64,000 bases of DNA from Dreissena polymorpha (GCF_020536995.1 NC_068360.1:1150292-1214291); one strand, 5' to 3'. Shown: positions 12,001 through 24,461, counted from the stretch's first letter. The notes: generated from the letters alone by a model not told the origin. Made by a program: numbers and translations.

Positions 12001-15000
12001 AGTTATTGAGCGGAAACGAGTGTTTTTTCGTAGCGTAAACATTCCATAGACTCAATTGATCAAAAGTCTATCCTTACTATGGTATACATTTAACCTACAT
12101 ACTTTTCACCACAATATCTCTTACTTAAAGGCTCTATATAGGTGAAGATCCGTAATTATTTACCGATTTTTAAATATTTTTTCCGTATATTATATATAAA
12201 GGTTATCAAAAAACAATATGTATATGTTATTGGACATTACCAAAAAATATGAGCAATACAACTTGTATTGAGCTCAAAATACAGTGTCCTCCAAGTCAAT
12301 CGTGTTTACAAACAATCAGTTTATTTACATCGCTGTTTACTCGGGAAAGTGAAAGTGACTCAGGTCACTAAAAATATATCGTTGATTTTCATTGTTTTCC
12401 GGTATTACTCACAAAGTATGTCTCTTCTTATAATGGTCAAAACGTTTGTAGTGATCTCATTAGTTACTTTTTGCTGGTAAAAAGTTGTTTTAAATAGAAT
12501 TAAAAGTGAATGTTCTTTTGGCTATTTTAGCATACGTCACCGCGTTGGGGCTACACATCACGTTAGTTGCAAAGTTGTAAACATTTCGTCCAATTATGAA
12601 ACGGGTATATCTTCAATACTTCTTGACAACGTTGCACCCCAGCTGTGTTATTAGCCTTTTTTATGCAAGGGTAACTGAAATCCGGTAACAATTCGGCAAG
12701 TTTATATGCATAATAATTGGATTTGTCACCTTTATAGGGCCTTTAACTCAAGTTACTTTTCAGAAACCGTTCTTCTATTTAAAGTAACAGTTATCTTAGC
12801 CTTAGCCAGACCGGCCCAGCATTAACTCCCTTCATATGTCTGCATATAAGTTACCATGTACCTATACACAAAAATTCAGTGTAAATAACTCTATATAAAC
12901 TTACGTTAATGAGCGGAATCATTTGTATATTTTTAGTTATAATGGCTATGACCTTTAACTTACTTACTGTTAATGTGATTTCATTAACATTTTAGACTGG
13001 AAACCACCTGTTTGCTGTTCTTCTATTATTTGTAACAGTGACCTATGACCTTGAACCAACTGACAAAATAGCTCATACAAAGACAGGTATCTAGGTTAAC
13101 TTGAAATATGCAACATTTCATCAAAAAAATTCTTTACAAACTAGCATTATTGACCTGAACCCAACTGCTGGACACCGTCCGGCCGGCCGCCCGACACTAC
13201 CCAATCCAACAAAATAACTGGTTAAAATATCACCCAACTTACAATAAGCTATACAAAAGAGAAAATGACAGATTATAAAAAGGTATTTAAGCCACGCAAA
13301 TCATACGAGTTATTCAGCAAAATAATTGTTAGTTAGTTTGAGTATGTTAACAGTTTTATTTTGGAAAAAGCTTCAAGCCCAATCATGATTAGTTAAGAAT
13401 AAAGATTCTTGACGAGATATGTCCGCGAGAATAAAATTCGATTTTAAAATTACTGATTTTATTTCTATGTCGCCCCTATGCTTATTTACATTGTCGTGTT
13501 TTCGAGTTAAAATGTATATTCATGTTATTAACGCCACGGTAAAACTACTGCATAATTTTGGAAAATGTATCCTCAGTATTCATCGCAGACTTTTTCGATA
13601 AAACCGGTTTCACATGTGTACCTCTGCGGCGAACTGCTTTCCGTCAATCGTATGCTCCGATCCCCGTGTGTCGTCTGCTCCCCAGTGCAGATGGAACTGT
13701 GCCAACTTGAATTCTTGGTTGCCAAGGGGACCACCAGTCAAATCTGGGGTAAGAAGGTAGGACAATTACAAACGCTAATAAGTTAATATCTGCATCAACA
13801 TGCACATTGATTACATTATTTTATTTGTAAATATAACACTTCGTGCACGACATGTGAGAATATAACATGTGTATGTAACAAATTATATATGTACAGTTAC
13901 CAAGTGCCAATCACACAAACCATAGTCCCAATTTTTATATAACACAAAAACGAAAGGAACCCACTAAAGTTGAGTGAAACATTCCCCATATAAGATGGAT
14001 ACGTTAACATGGCTACGTGCTTACACCCGGTCTTGGTGATCTGACACTCAATGCTGTGTCCGTTATTCTTCAGCTCAACATAGTCTTCCGGTGTGTAGGC
14101 GATGCTAAGGAAGGTGAGATCAGAGTCGTACTTCGCATTTCGCGAAACGATATTGATCGGTGATTGACGGCGGCCCTTCACGGCGATCGGATAATTATTT
14201 TGCCAGGTATGGGGCCCTGTGTTAAAAAGTAAATTGGGGCGTGAACTATTAAAAATGCACGAACTCCACGAAAAAATGCTGACAGATGAAAAGATACATT
14301 TTTTTAAGGAAGCAATTTTCGGTTACGGATCGCTTTATATGAAAATTAAACCATATGCATGTCATATGGCAATTGTATGAAAGAATATTGTGTACACACT
14401 AAAAAAATACAATCTTATAGAAGACATTTAGCATTTAAGAAATATATTAACTGTGTCTATAAGACGACTATAAACATGTATCGTTTGTTAAAGAGAAACA
14501 TGTTAGACAACATACCATTTTCCTCCGTGTATCCCCAGTCTGAAATTAGAAACCATCAAAATAATAATATGGCTGTTTTAAGGTTCAATCTCGAGAAACA
14601 ATAAACGGTTTTACAATGCACATTGCATGTTGACTAACGTTTACAATAATTTAAAAAGGAGGTTTGTTTGATCAGTCTAATCTTAGTCAGACATATGTAT
14701 CCGACTCCTCGCAACAACGTTAAACTGCTGATAAATGAAATGTAGCGGCATGCATGTCAGAATTGAATCTAAATAACGCGTATATTATCTGATCAAGACT
14801 TAGCATATTAAATCCATGCACCATAATATCACATTAAAAAATATTTTGTAAAATATAGCAAGAAAAAACGGTCACCATTACTATTATGCGATACAATGTG
14901 ATTTTTTTTTAAACAACAACACGAAACTACTACAGGAATGATTTATTTTTGTTGCGCTATACTGTCTTAAATACATATGACCTCCTTTTAAGGTAATATA

Positions 15001-15324
15001 TTCGCCAAAATGAGCCCAGTTTGACAAATATTTTATCGGGCTTTTCTTCCAGACAATAAAGGCGTTCACCTCTTCAAATGCATCTAATTAAACACGATTG
15101 ACTGACCTTGGTGAAATCCATATTCGTACGCAAATGTAGGTAACATTACTAACCTTTGAGTAAATATATCCTATGAGGACATTACGGGGCTGCGATAAAT
15201 TACATATCCAATAGTAATATTACCTCTGTTGTATCGCAAGAAAACAACATACGCTATCAAATTCCTTATGTTCTGACTACAGATCCAAATACAGATAAAA
15301 ATACTTTAAAGCACATCCTAAACA

Positions 15325-15405
<81 letters not shown>

Positions 15406-15667
15406 CGCTGCTTTAGAAATAAAAGCAATTGGTTTAATTGGCATAAAGTTCACATATTTTGTTGTTGTTGTTGTATTATTGTATTTATCAATTTGTGTAC
15501 TACTGTTTACTGTTACTAAATATAACTAATATTTATAATCCTAAGTACACCTTAAAGAAGTATTTTGATTTTATTTAAAAAAATTGAACATGATGACGAA
15601 GATTATAATTATATTTATAATTACCAGACGCCCAAACTCTGCCGGAAACAAGCATATGCACTAAAAT
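8946..15667 (-). CDS. Alpha-carbonic anhydrase (split gene, seven exons)
   Basis: Catalyses reversible hydration of CO2 to bicarbonate. Exons on the minus strand are 15667-15625, 14216-14025, 13743-13622, 11821-11729, 11271-11157, 10386-10277 and 9053-8946. All junctions have AG acceptors and GT donors and the phases join, giving about 256-260 residues, the usual size of a single-domain enzyme. The active site is complete: NNGHS (proton-shuttle His64 equivalent), FHLHWG and ELHLVHW (three zinc histidines), GSEHTIDG, and GSLTTPPL (Thr199 region). The tail [11 protein letters not shown] is a family hallmark. No membrane anchor follows. The N-terminus is the weak point: the first exon seen is open upstream, so another exon (perhaps signal peptide) may exist. 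Bivalve members serve acid-base balance or shell formation; which applies is unknown. Confidence 0.93.
10277..10386 (-). CDS. Carbonic anhydrase exon with Thr199 region
   Basis: Encodes [20 protein letters not shown] and [16 protein letters not shown]. The TT pair of GSLTTPPL is the active-site gatekeeper threonine and its neighbour. Acceptor ATTACAG, donor GTATGA. Confidence 0.95.
10777..11026. mobile_element. Palindromic repeat family A, copy in carbonic anhydrase intron
   Basis: A diverged copy of the family best seen at 45758-46004 and 51011-51273. It keeps GTGCAGTTCGCACAGGCTAA, GGGACGACACTTTCCG and a GAGAAC-type end. The open frame across it on the minus strand is not a gene. Confidence 0.75.
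11157..11271 (-). CDS. Carbonic anhydrase exon
   Basis: Encodes [18 protein letters not shown] and [12 protein letters not shown], the stretch between the third zinc ligand and the Thr199 region. Phase 0 in, phase 1 out. Donor GTGAGC. Confidence 0.92.
11489..11568. repeat. 40-bp tandem duplication in intron
   Basis: Two near-identical copies of a block containing GAATGAGATATATTACCACT and CAACATTTTTTAAGAG. Confidence 0.85.
11729..11821 (-). CDS. Carbonic anhydrase exon with third zinc histidine
   Basis: Encodes [20 protein letters not shown] and [11 protein letters not shown]. The first His of LHLVHW is the third zinc ligand. The donor GTGGCA is less usual than GTAAG, but it gives the correct phase and conserved spacing to EEHPFF. 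Confidence 0.92.
11830..13621. other. Carbonic anhydrase intron
   Basis: AT-rich intron. The part near 12800-13180 has diverged dispersed-repeat character, with phrases such as GTGACCTATGACCTTGAACC common in bivalve repeats. No exon recognised. Confidence 0.5.
13622..13743 (-). CDS. Carbonic anhydrase exon with two zinc histidines
   Basis: Encodes [20 protein letters not shown] and [23 protein letters not shown] of FHLHWG are zinc ligands one and two; the Glu of GSEH is the conserved hydrogen-bond residue. Acceptor TTACCCCAG, donor GTACAC. Confidence 0.95.
14025..14216 (-). CDS. Carbonic anhydrase exon with His64 region
   Basis: Encodes [20 protein letters not shown], then INIV and [17 protein letters not shown] is an alpha-family signature and NNGH holds the proton-shuttle histidine. 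Donor GTAAGC after TCTTGGTGAT on the plus strand. Confidence 0.95.
15325..15402. repeat. (TA)n microsatellite in intron
   Basis: An interrupted TA run of about 39 units between the first two recognised carbonic anhydrase exons. Confidence 0.95.
15625..15667 (-). CDS. Carbonic anhydrase N-terminal exon (probable)
   Basis: A strong acceptor (TCTCTTTTTTCAG) leads into a 43-base segment ending at GTAATT, with the phase needed to join the next exon. It encodes [15 protein letters not shown]. The internal methionine (15655-15653) may be the start, or the segment may continue a signal peptide from an undetected upstream exon, since the frame is open at the acceptor. Confidence 0.65.
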
Positions 15668-15734
15668 CTGAAAAAAGAGATACATTATTTTTTTAACAAA
15701 CTGTCTCTAAGAAAACGCATCGCAAAAATGGCAC

Positions 15735-16302
<568 letters not shown>

Positions 16303-16504
16303 ACCAGGTGTATTTAAAATTACTTACCAGGTACGTTGACAACTTCATTCCCAATTGTTCGTTGACTTGTGGCTTAAACATAAATGTTCTCCACATTTAT
16401 ACTATCCCTCGGCTCTGAAGTAATACATTCACATACAGTACTACGGAATACAGTTAGGGTCATCGTGGTTACACATTAAAATCCAGAGGGCGACATAGAG
16501 AATA

Positions 16505-16638
16505 ACAGGTTACTGTTCCATCGTTTTGTAATATATCTGGCGAGGCTTAGAATAATATAACGGCAAGGCTTGCCAAGCCGTTATTTTATTCGTGCCGAGC
16601 CTGATATATTACAATACGATGGGACAGTAACCTGTTTT
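16505..16638. repeat. Foldback inside the TIR element
   Basis: The ends are AACAGGTTACTGTTCCATCG and its near-perfect reverse complement. An inner pair surrounds AACGGCAAGGCTTGCC. Possibly a separate miniature element nested in the larger one. Confidence 0.7.
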
Positions 16639-17395
16639 TCTGTTAATCATACCACAATTTTCTAAAAATCTGCAAACCAATCCATTTTTTATATTTAAAA
16701 TGTACGGATCCCCGCTGATTTTGCTGATCCGTCTTTTACACGTTGACATACATGTAGCAACGGCGTTCGAAAAGACGACACGGATAATCGCTTATTTTAA
16801 ACATCGTTTAGAGATTAAAAATTTTTTGCACTACGAACGGGAAGAGTACACCCCATTTAATTATACACGTCTTGAATTGTAGATCAGGAATGGACTGCAG
16901 CGACAAATTTAATCGAAGAACACACTTCACCGAATAGTTTGGAGACGCCATTTTGAGATGTGTATTGAAATTGACATTTTGATGATGGTGTCAATATTGA
17001 CATAAGCGTGTTAAATCGTTTGTTTAAATAGTAAAGGATTAGCATACAGTAATCATTTATCTTGACTTTCTGTGCAAAACTTGCGAGTGCAATGACTATA
17101 TCGATATTTAAGATGTATTGTCCCATTGATGACGTCATTAAATTCTGTAGTTCGGGCGGTGGTGATTTAAAAAAATGTTTTTGTGATTTATGAATTTAAA
17201 CTAGAATAATATATGTACGTTCTTGGTATCAAATTGTTTGTTTTGTTGAACCTGATTCATGTTACTAGAAATTGTTGACTTTATTGCAAATCCCACGTTA
17301 CTCCAAACATTGACTGATATAAGAACTTCCTGTTGACCATGATATAAAAAATATATCAGGCAACGTTATATCAGGCAGATATCAATGCGGTGGTA

Positions 17396-17697
17396 TGATA
17401 AAATGCGATTGTGCGATAGTACGATGGCGACAATGCGACAAAGCGACAGTACGATGACGACAATACGACAGTTCGACAATACGATGGCGACAATGCGATA
17501 GTACGATGGCGACAATGCGATAGTACGATGGCGACAATGCGATACTACGCTTGCGAATGCGATAGTCGCCATCGTACTATCGCGTTATCGTACTGTCGTC
17601 ATCGCATTATCGCACTGTTGCCATCGTACTATCGCACTGTCGCCATCGTATTGTCGCACTGTCGCATTGTCGTCATCGTACTGTCGCATTGTCGTGT
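17396..17697. repeat. Short-unit array, GCGACAATACGATGG type
   Basis: Units of 9-12 bases built from GCGAC, AATACGATG and GCGATAGT variants. The first half (to about 17565) reads one way and the second half the reverse complement, so the array is itself a large hairpin. Open frames over it are artefacts. Confidence 0.85.
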
Positions 17698-17892
17698 ATC
17701 GCCTTCCGGTACACATGCCTACATCGTATTTTTTCCTAGATGGAACCACTTTTAAAAATACTTTACAGTTCGGCATACCTTACATCAATACCCATTCTAT
17801 AACTTAAGAAGAATTTGATTTCATTATATCTGTAACCTCTTTCAAAGTACATCTTTATAGTCATCTATTTTGTTTCTGCAATAAGAATAGTT

Positions 17893-18215
17893 TGTGTACC
17901 GGAAGGCGATAGTCGACAATTCGATAGTACGATGGCGAATATGCGACATGCGATAGTGCGATAATACGATGACGACATTGCGATAATACGATGGCGACAA
18001 TATGACAGTACGATGATGACAATGCGACTGTGCGACAATACGATGGCGACAGTGCGAAAGTACGATGGCGACAATTCAATAATACGATGACGACAGTTCG
18101 ACTATCGCATTGTCGACATCGTTCTAGAGCATTGTCGCCATCGTACTATTGCATTGTCCCCATCGTACTATCGCGTTGTCGCCATCGTACTAACGCACTA
18201 TCGCATTGTCGCCCT
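17893..18215. repeat. Second short-unit array, inverted
   Basis: Same unit as the array at 17396-17697. The spacer between the arrays is bounded by inverted copies of CGCCTTCCGGTACACA (near 17699 and 17893). Orientation flips again near 18100. Confidence 0.85.
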
Positions 18216-18269
18216 CTGGATTTTAATGTGTAACCACGATGGCACTAACGGTATTCCGTACATACAGTA

Positions 18270-19295
18270 AAGTGCAATAGGTGTATTAGTAAAAGTTCTG
18301 TGTCGATATTTCTGAATAAATTATCGCTTGATTAAACGATAATTGTCGTACATTATATGCACACATTACTTGTACCTGCAAAGACCGCCTAGGGCCTGAA
18401 AAAACTGTTTTGCCACAGATTTGTTACATGTGATACTATGTTGGTCGGAAACACGTGTTTTGCTAGCTTCACATCACGGTTCATAATTATACATTGTTTG
18501 ACAAAAAATGTCAAATATATAAATATTTATGAACATATTATATAACGTAAGGATTCAATTTTATTGAGATTTTCGACTTTTGTTTAAATAGCTTACTATT
18601 TTCGCCATTGATGTTCATGCGTAGAAAGCAATGGTGTTTACAAAGCCAGCCACTGACACAGAAGGGTCTTTCCAGAAACGCACGACGCGATGATATGCGT
18701 ACTTTCGCCAACTTTATAATATGCATCGATTTCTTATTATTTACTGTTCAAGTGCAATGACACAAAATTTAAAAACTACCAAGTTAGATTTAACAAGTTG
18801 ATTATATGTAACAACATGTAATTAAACTATCGTTTTACACGACATTGGTGGCTATATAAGTGTATCATGGCGGTTGTTTTAAAATATTATCAATGGAAGC
18901 ATTTGTCTGTCTTAAAAATCATATTCTATCTGGTCGTATCTCATTGTAAAACCAATTCTCAACTTCATTGCAAATTCAAATGTTTCAGCATTGAAATAGA
19001 GATCCCAGATGACGCTCAGCTCATTAGTAACATTAACTGATGTATCTAATGATATGGTTTCCCAATGTACTGACTGATGTTGTTTTTCAAATCGAACGAT
19101 GGTTTAAATTTGCATAGTCATAAAATATCATCGTGCTTGAATATGGCTGCAAAATGTTTGAACATATCAATAAAAAATAGCATGAGTAAGAAACAGTGGA
19201 AGATCTTACGTACACATATGTAAACAGGATTAAAACGTGTTATTACTTACTTTAGTTATTGATGAAATTCCAAAAAAAACAAAACTCTTTTTCAT
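18270..19295. other. Intergenic, nothing recognised
   Basis: AT-rich sequence without a supported gene or repeat. Confidence 0.45.
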
Positions 19296-19315
19296 ATATA
19301 TATATATATATATAT

Positions 19316-19346
19316 ATGCCCAGTTTTCTCAGAACGCGACTCAATT
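19316..19346. repeat. Terminal fragment of repeat family A
   Basis: GCCCAGTTTTCTCAGAACGC followed by GACTCAA is the end sequence of family A, here without the rest of the element. Confidence 0.7.
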
Positions 19347-19405
19347 AGGCTAGCGCATCTTCACTTGTATTATGTTTAAAACATGCTGATGGTGCGTTAG
19401 ATATT

Positions 19406-19540
19406 GCCTAAAAATATGGAAGAAATGACAGATAGAGTGCCTCAAAATATGGAAGAAATGACAGATAGAGTGCCTCAAAATATGGAAGAAATGACAGATA
19501 GAGTGCCTCAAAATATGGAAGAAATGACAGATAGCCTCCA
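19406..19540. repeat. 33-bp minisatellite, about four units
   Basis: Near-identical units containing AAAATATGGAAGAAATGACA and GATAGAGTGCCTC. Length is a multiple of three, so a repeated peptide frame exists on the minus strand, but nothing suggests a gene. Confidence 0.9.
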
Positions 19541-19796
19541 AACCGGGTTTTCTGGAGATTCTGGAGATTATTATAAGAAATAGAATAGAAATAAAGAAAG
19601 CGTTAGGCAAAGAAGGATGTGTACTTTCGACTTAAATATAGTCCGCCTCATTCTCATTAGAACTACTTCGTGCTTCCGACGCTGCCCGAAGCCAATGTCG
19701 CGTTCGCTCGTATATGTTCGGATATCGTCACGTAAAATTCGAATGGAATATATTGTCACAGAACAAATAAAAACGAGCATTTTGTATCTCGTTAAA

Positions 19797-20060
19797 TCTA
19801 CATTACCATACCACATCTAGCTTTGAAACTTTGGCTTTTGCTATAAGGAACACTGATTTGTATATTTTATCTTTATTGTACGAACAATTTTACGAAATAT
19901 TGGTTGATTTTGAGTGTTTTGGGGGGCTTTAAATTCCATGAAGAAATAATATAGTTATTGGAAAATCTGTACCATGTGTGAAAAGGCTTACTCGCAATTA
20001 ACTCTTATCATGTTTCCGTTAAACGCTGATACATATCACAGAGTCACTGACTTTAAACAT
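19797..20060 (+). repeat. Dispersed repeat, copy 2
   Basis: Imperfect copy of 4872-5094 in the same orientation. Confidence 0.6.
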
Positions 20061-20876
20061 CTATATGTATTAACGTTTTATCCACTTCTATCTAAAAAGC
20101 TGTCATAAATATCGATGTTTTCAATCATGATTCACTTGTTTTCTACGTGCGACATCATGTCCATTGGACTCAACCGGGCGTACACGCTGAAATCGTGCGT
20201 GATATCGTCAGATAACGGATGGCCGCGAGATAAAACAAGGGTTCCCATAGTATTTATAGGAGAGGTATTTTGTTTCGCTGTTCGTGAACAGAAATCGGTT
20301 ATCAACATTCTACCCTGTAATTTGCTGTCGGCTTATCGCGGTACACAATTCCGCAATAAAATCGCATACCTTTCCGGGTCGTCACATAATGCAGCCTCAG
20401 GTGCGGAAGGACCTCATTAACGTCCAAATACACACTTGGTCAAAATGCAAATAATATATTGTCCCATAGGCACATTTCCACTAGTACGTGTACGTGCTTA
20501 CATATAGTATTTGGAGACACTATATCAGCTCTTCATTATTGTGTCGCAGTGACTCTTGTGTAGCTGTTGTTGAGTCATTCCAGCAAATATACACGACGAC
20601 GTTCACATTGCACGATGAAACATCAATATTGAACCGAAAAGAGTCTTCACGTCAACGGCATTATCATTTACACAATGATCATTATCATTGTCTGACATTA
20701 GTTTGTATTCAGTTGACGTATATGCCAGATGGGCCGGTTGTTAACATGTACAATGTTCACATGTCACTATAATAAACAGTTTACTTACTTACTTTCTTAC
20801 TTACCAGATTTAACATTCAACCATAACACTATTGTTATGCAGGAACCCTATATCAATTTGGAAAACATGTATATAT
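20061..20876. other. Intergenic, nothing recognised
   Basis: Two open frames of about 100 codons lie here, but they resemble no known protein and show no splice or start context that supports them. Confidence 0.4.
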
Positions 20877-21275
20877 AGGATCTGGCATGAGTTGTCATGT
20901 CATACCATATTTTATTAAACGAGTTCAGGAATGTTGTTAGTAAGCGAGCATTTGGCGAGCTTACTAACGAATTCCTGGACGAGTTTAATAAAATATGGTA
21001 TGACATGACAACGATTGTCAGATCTTTTTTATCACATGCTTTTAAATGCGCAAATTAAATAATTTTTTACGCAAACATAAAACCCCGAAAGTTGTTTACA
21101 TTTCGTGACGTCATTTGACGTTGCAACGTCATTTCAGCAAAATAACAAAATGCGATTGGTCAATCGAACGAAAATAAGCAAATGAAAACGCTTAAACATT
21201 ATTTACACATGTGTAAGATAAAAAAATATGTAATGGATATATTACATGGGAAACAGGGTATGGCATGTGATAAAT
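20877..21275. mobile_element. Foldback repeat family, copy 1
   Basis: A hairpin (CATACCATATTTTATTAAAC with AGTTCAGGAAT against its reverse complement) is followed by about 230 bases ending in GGTATGGCATGTGATAAA. The end reverse-complements ATCACATGC near 21031. A second copy is at 26911-27330. No coding capacity. Confidence 0.7.
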
Positions 21276-23953
21276 ATTTATAATGTATATTAGTTATCAG
21301 ATACTTTGAAAACAGCCTGTACCCGGATAAACCCTACGCAATTCGACGAACGTATAGCAGTTCAAACATGACGGCGGGAAATGACGACGGCAAAATATTG
21401 CTTTTAATTAATGCTTATGTTACTTTATCGTTGACTTTAACGTTATTATCATAAAACAATAGACCCATCGTTTGCGTATCTTTTATGTAATCATAAAACA
21501 ATTCCGCGAATATCGTTTCCAGGATTGCGGCGGAAAGACGGCTTAACCTTTTATTTTAATTGTCTTACTGTATATGTGTTTTGTAGTAATATCTGTAGCA
21601 ATGGGTCGTATAAGTATTTGTTTCAACTTATATGGCGTCGTTACATTGCGTAAACATTGTGTTGTAACATAAAATAACTAGGAACATTATCAGATATTAA
21701 AGTGATATTATGGGCATTTTTAAATGTTGTATTGAGTTGAAAACAATTCACAGGTCAAAAGAAATTGTTAAAATGTGGTGACTGACTAATTATCTTCAAC
21801 TTATCTTGCTACCAGTTGTTTATAAAAAATATATATTATGTTCGATATTTTAAATGACTGGAAAGTCCTCTAAGCCGAAATGATCCGTACAACAAAATGG
21901 TGCCTTTTGTGTCGTATGAACTAATCTGCACTAAAACTAAATTTAGATTCACATCGTAAATCGAATTAGTTCTGTCGTCAGTTGTCAAAACGAAAGTACG
22001 GTTGATATTCAGATGCATTATTTTTCTCTTTCCGGGATATTGTTTTAGTATGTTGATGCTGCATTAACAAATATAAGTGTATATGAAGTTAAAACACCAA
22101 AAATAGACAACGGTTGCGATAGACACCTGTAAACTGTTAGATCTCCATAAGATCAGTTTAAGATATAATAATTTATTTGTAAAAAAAACAACAACAATTT
22201 AACACATTCTTAAGAGTCTTAAGTGACCATATAATTTCGCTGTTTGTCAGCATATATATACTATTAGAAAGGCTCATTTATAGTTTGTTTTATCACACTT
22301 CTTATTCAAACAAATGACATTCAAAGTGAATGCTATGAGAACATGGAAATCTAAGTACCGATCGAGATAATGGTTGATAAAACCCGAACGCAATGACTAA
22401 TTGAAACGGAAGATCTGACAAAAGCTAAAAAAGTGATACCGACTTATAAAGATCTTTATTTGGGCTGAAAACAAATATGGATAATTACACGATTTTCTTT
22501 GTACTGTAAATACAATAGTGTAGCTTATTTTTTCGTCAATGAATGGCAATTTATTTTAGTTAAAATACGGTTTTTAATCATTAATTAATAACTGCAACGA
22601 GTTGAATAAGGAGCTTTCTGAGTAACCATACTGATGTAAAATCTATATGAAAATTAAGATTACTTCAATGATATAAATGTCACTTAATGCAACCAGTAAA
22701 ATAATTATCATCCCATATACCAAACGGCATATGATTTCCAAACGAATGCTACAATAGGAAGATAGATGCTCTAGCCGACGTAAACCAGCGTTTTCTTTAT
22801 TTCGATGAATGTCATGCTGTGTAATACCTATTAATATCTTAAACACGCACACAAAATGCAAGACATTTATTATAAAATTTACAACTTTTGGATTGCGTTA
22901 GGTATTTATCCATATTTGGTTCGTGTTTAGTCGTCGCTGTTTTCGACTTGTGTTAGGTTTGCAAACCACTACACAATATAATCAGTATTTAATGGTTATA
23001 AACATTAATATAAGACTTTCACACGTTTAAATTTGTGAAGATGTTGATTATTCTAATGAATTTTACCATTAAGGAACAGCGGTATGTTAAGTGACTGTGA
23101 GTTAAAACGTCATACAACACTTCATACAACAGGACATTATAGCTATAAAATGTGTTATGATAATACTCATAATAAGTATGATGGAACCCATTAAAAAAAT
23201 GCATACTTCGACCAAGTGTCCGCTATTATGGAACTTTGTTCGCGTCTTGGAACTGCGTAAGGCTTATGCGGGTACAGGTCATGAATACTTGTGAAATAAT
23301 ACTGATATGTATTGCCATATTAGTTTTCAAGTTGAACTATTTTGAATTCCAATAATCAGCCTATAAAACTTATCGTTGCTAAATTAAAAGTAACAAAATG
23401 ACGTCGCGAGTAGGCCTTGATATGTATCTGGCGGAATAAGATAAACCTGATCTATAATCAACACTTATCTATTATTCTATGTATCCCACTTTTTATTCAG
23501 TAAACCTTTTATTTAAACAAAATTAGTTTAACTGGATGATTTCGCTGGATTTATGACGTCATTTCGTGTCGTGGTTTAATGCAGAAATTTAATCAGCGGG
23601 GCTTTAATCAACCGAATTTGCTGTAAAAGTGGAATAAAATAGAATCCATAATTTAAAAAAGACAACTTGTTTCAAATTTACGCGCACTTACTTATTTTGT
23701 CAACCGGATCTAAACAATACCGTCCCGAACGAACGATTACTTTTGTTCGCCCTGAGGTACAAAAATACCAAATATGATCGATTATCTAGCTTCTTTTGCA
23801 AACTGTTACCTTATAAAGTAGTGACCGTACAAACTATAAACTAGTTGATCTCCTGCTGTCGATCATGTGAACGTGATCAACCGTCAGTACGTATTCCTAC
23901 GCGCCGATTAACATATTCTAGTATTTGACCTTTGAAATGTATTGTCTTTTATT
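21276..23953. other. Intergenic, nothing recognised
   Basis: AT-rich sequence. Short open frames are scattered and unsupported. Confidence 0.4.
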
Positions 23954-24180
23954 GGGGAGGCGGAAAACTACAACGGGCGAGGCATGGTCAGGGGTGATAA
24001 CCCCAAAAAAGGGTTAGGGTAAGGGTTAGGATTAGGGGTCGGGTTAGGGTTAGGGTTGGGTTTAGGCTAACCCAAACCCTAACCCGACCCCTAACACTAA
24101 CACAAACCCTAACCCTAACCCTCTAACCCCCCTTGCGCAATACCATACCATGCCTCGCCCGTTGTAGTTTTCCGCCTCCC
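23954..24180. mobile_element. Foldback element built on telomere-type repeats
   Basis: The arms GGGGAGGCGGAAAACTACAA plus CGGGCGAGGCATGG are repeated in reverse complement at the other end. Between them lie TTAGGG units (some GGGTTGGG or variant) on the left and CCCTAA units on the right, meeting head to head near 24070. The flanks are a 7-8 bp direct repeat (CTTTTATT), a transposition-type target duplication, so this is a mobile foldback carrying telomere motifs and not a chromosome end. Confidence 0.85.
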
Positions 24181-24299
24181 CTTTTATTGAGACGCATCAT
24201 GATTGTTATCGTTAAGATAATACATCTTCCTATTTTGTTTCTTCTTTAAAATATATTACAGAACCAGCTTTCCGTATTTTTATTTCTTTCACTGGATTA

Positions 24300-24461
24300 C
24301 TCAATTCATGACGCATCTCGTGTGACGTCATTTCCATGACATACTATTTTAATCTATGGATTTTAGGGACAGCAGTTTTCCAAGTAACTATATCGAATAT
24401 TTTTTAAGCATGAAATGAATCCGAAACGTATTTCGGATTGTATGTTTATCATACATAATTG
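24300..24461 (+). repeat. Dispersed repeat split by the 24462 element
   Basis: Resembles sequence on both sides of the PLE block (near 60-150 and 4245-4340), with GTGTGACGTCATTTC and GTTTATCAT-CATAA. The match resumes after the inserted elements, around 25180. Confidence 0.5.

Larger units (their letters stand above)
16441..18259. mobile_element. 1.8 kb TIR element with 10-bp target duplication (MULE-like)
   Basis: The terminal inverted repeats are about 55 bp, with ACGGAATAC, then CATCGTGGTTACACATTAAA and ATCCAGAGGGCGACA at both ends. The direct repeat ACATACAGTA flanks them exactly (16431-16440 and 18260-18269). A 9-10 bp duplication with long inverted repeats fits Mutator-like elements. 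No transposase is seen, so the copy is non-autonomous. Inside are a foldback (16505-16638), unassigned sequence, and two arrays of a short GCGAC/ACGATGG unit. Confidence 0.8.

Noticed and set aside
20115-20772. Two plus-strand frames of about 100 codons
   Set aside because: No domain, no introns or start context, and composition like the flanking intergenic DNA.
23996-24126. A chromosome end or fused telomere
   Set aside because: The TTAGGG runs are short and degenerate and lie within inverted ends bounded by a target-type direct repeat, with ordinary sequence on both sides.
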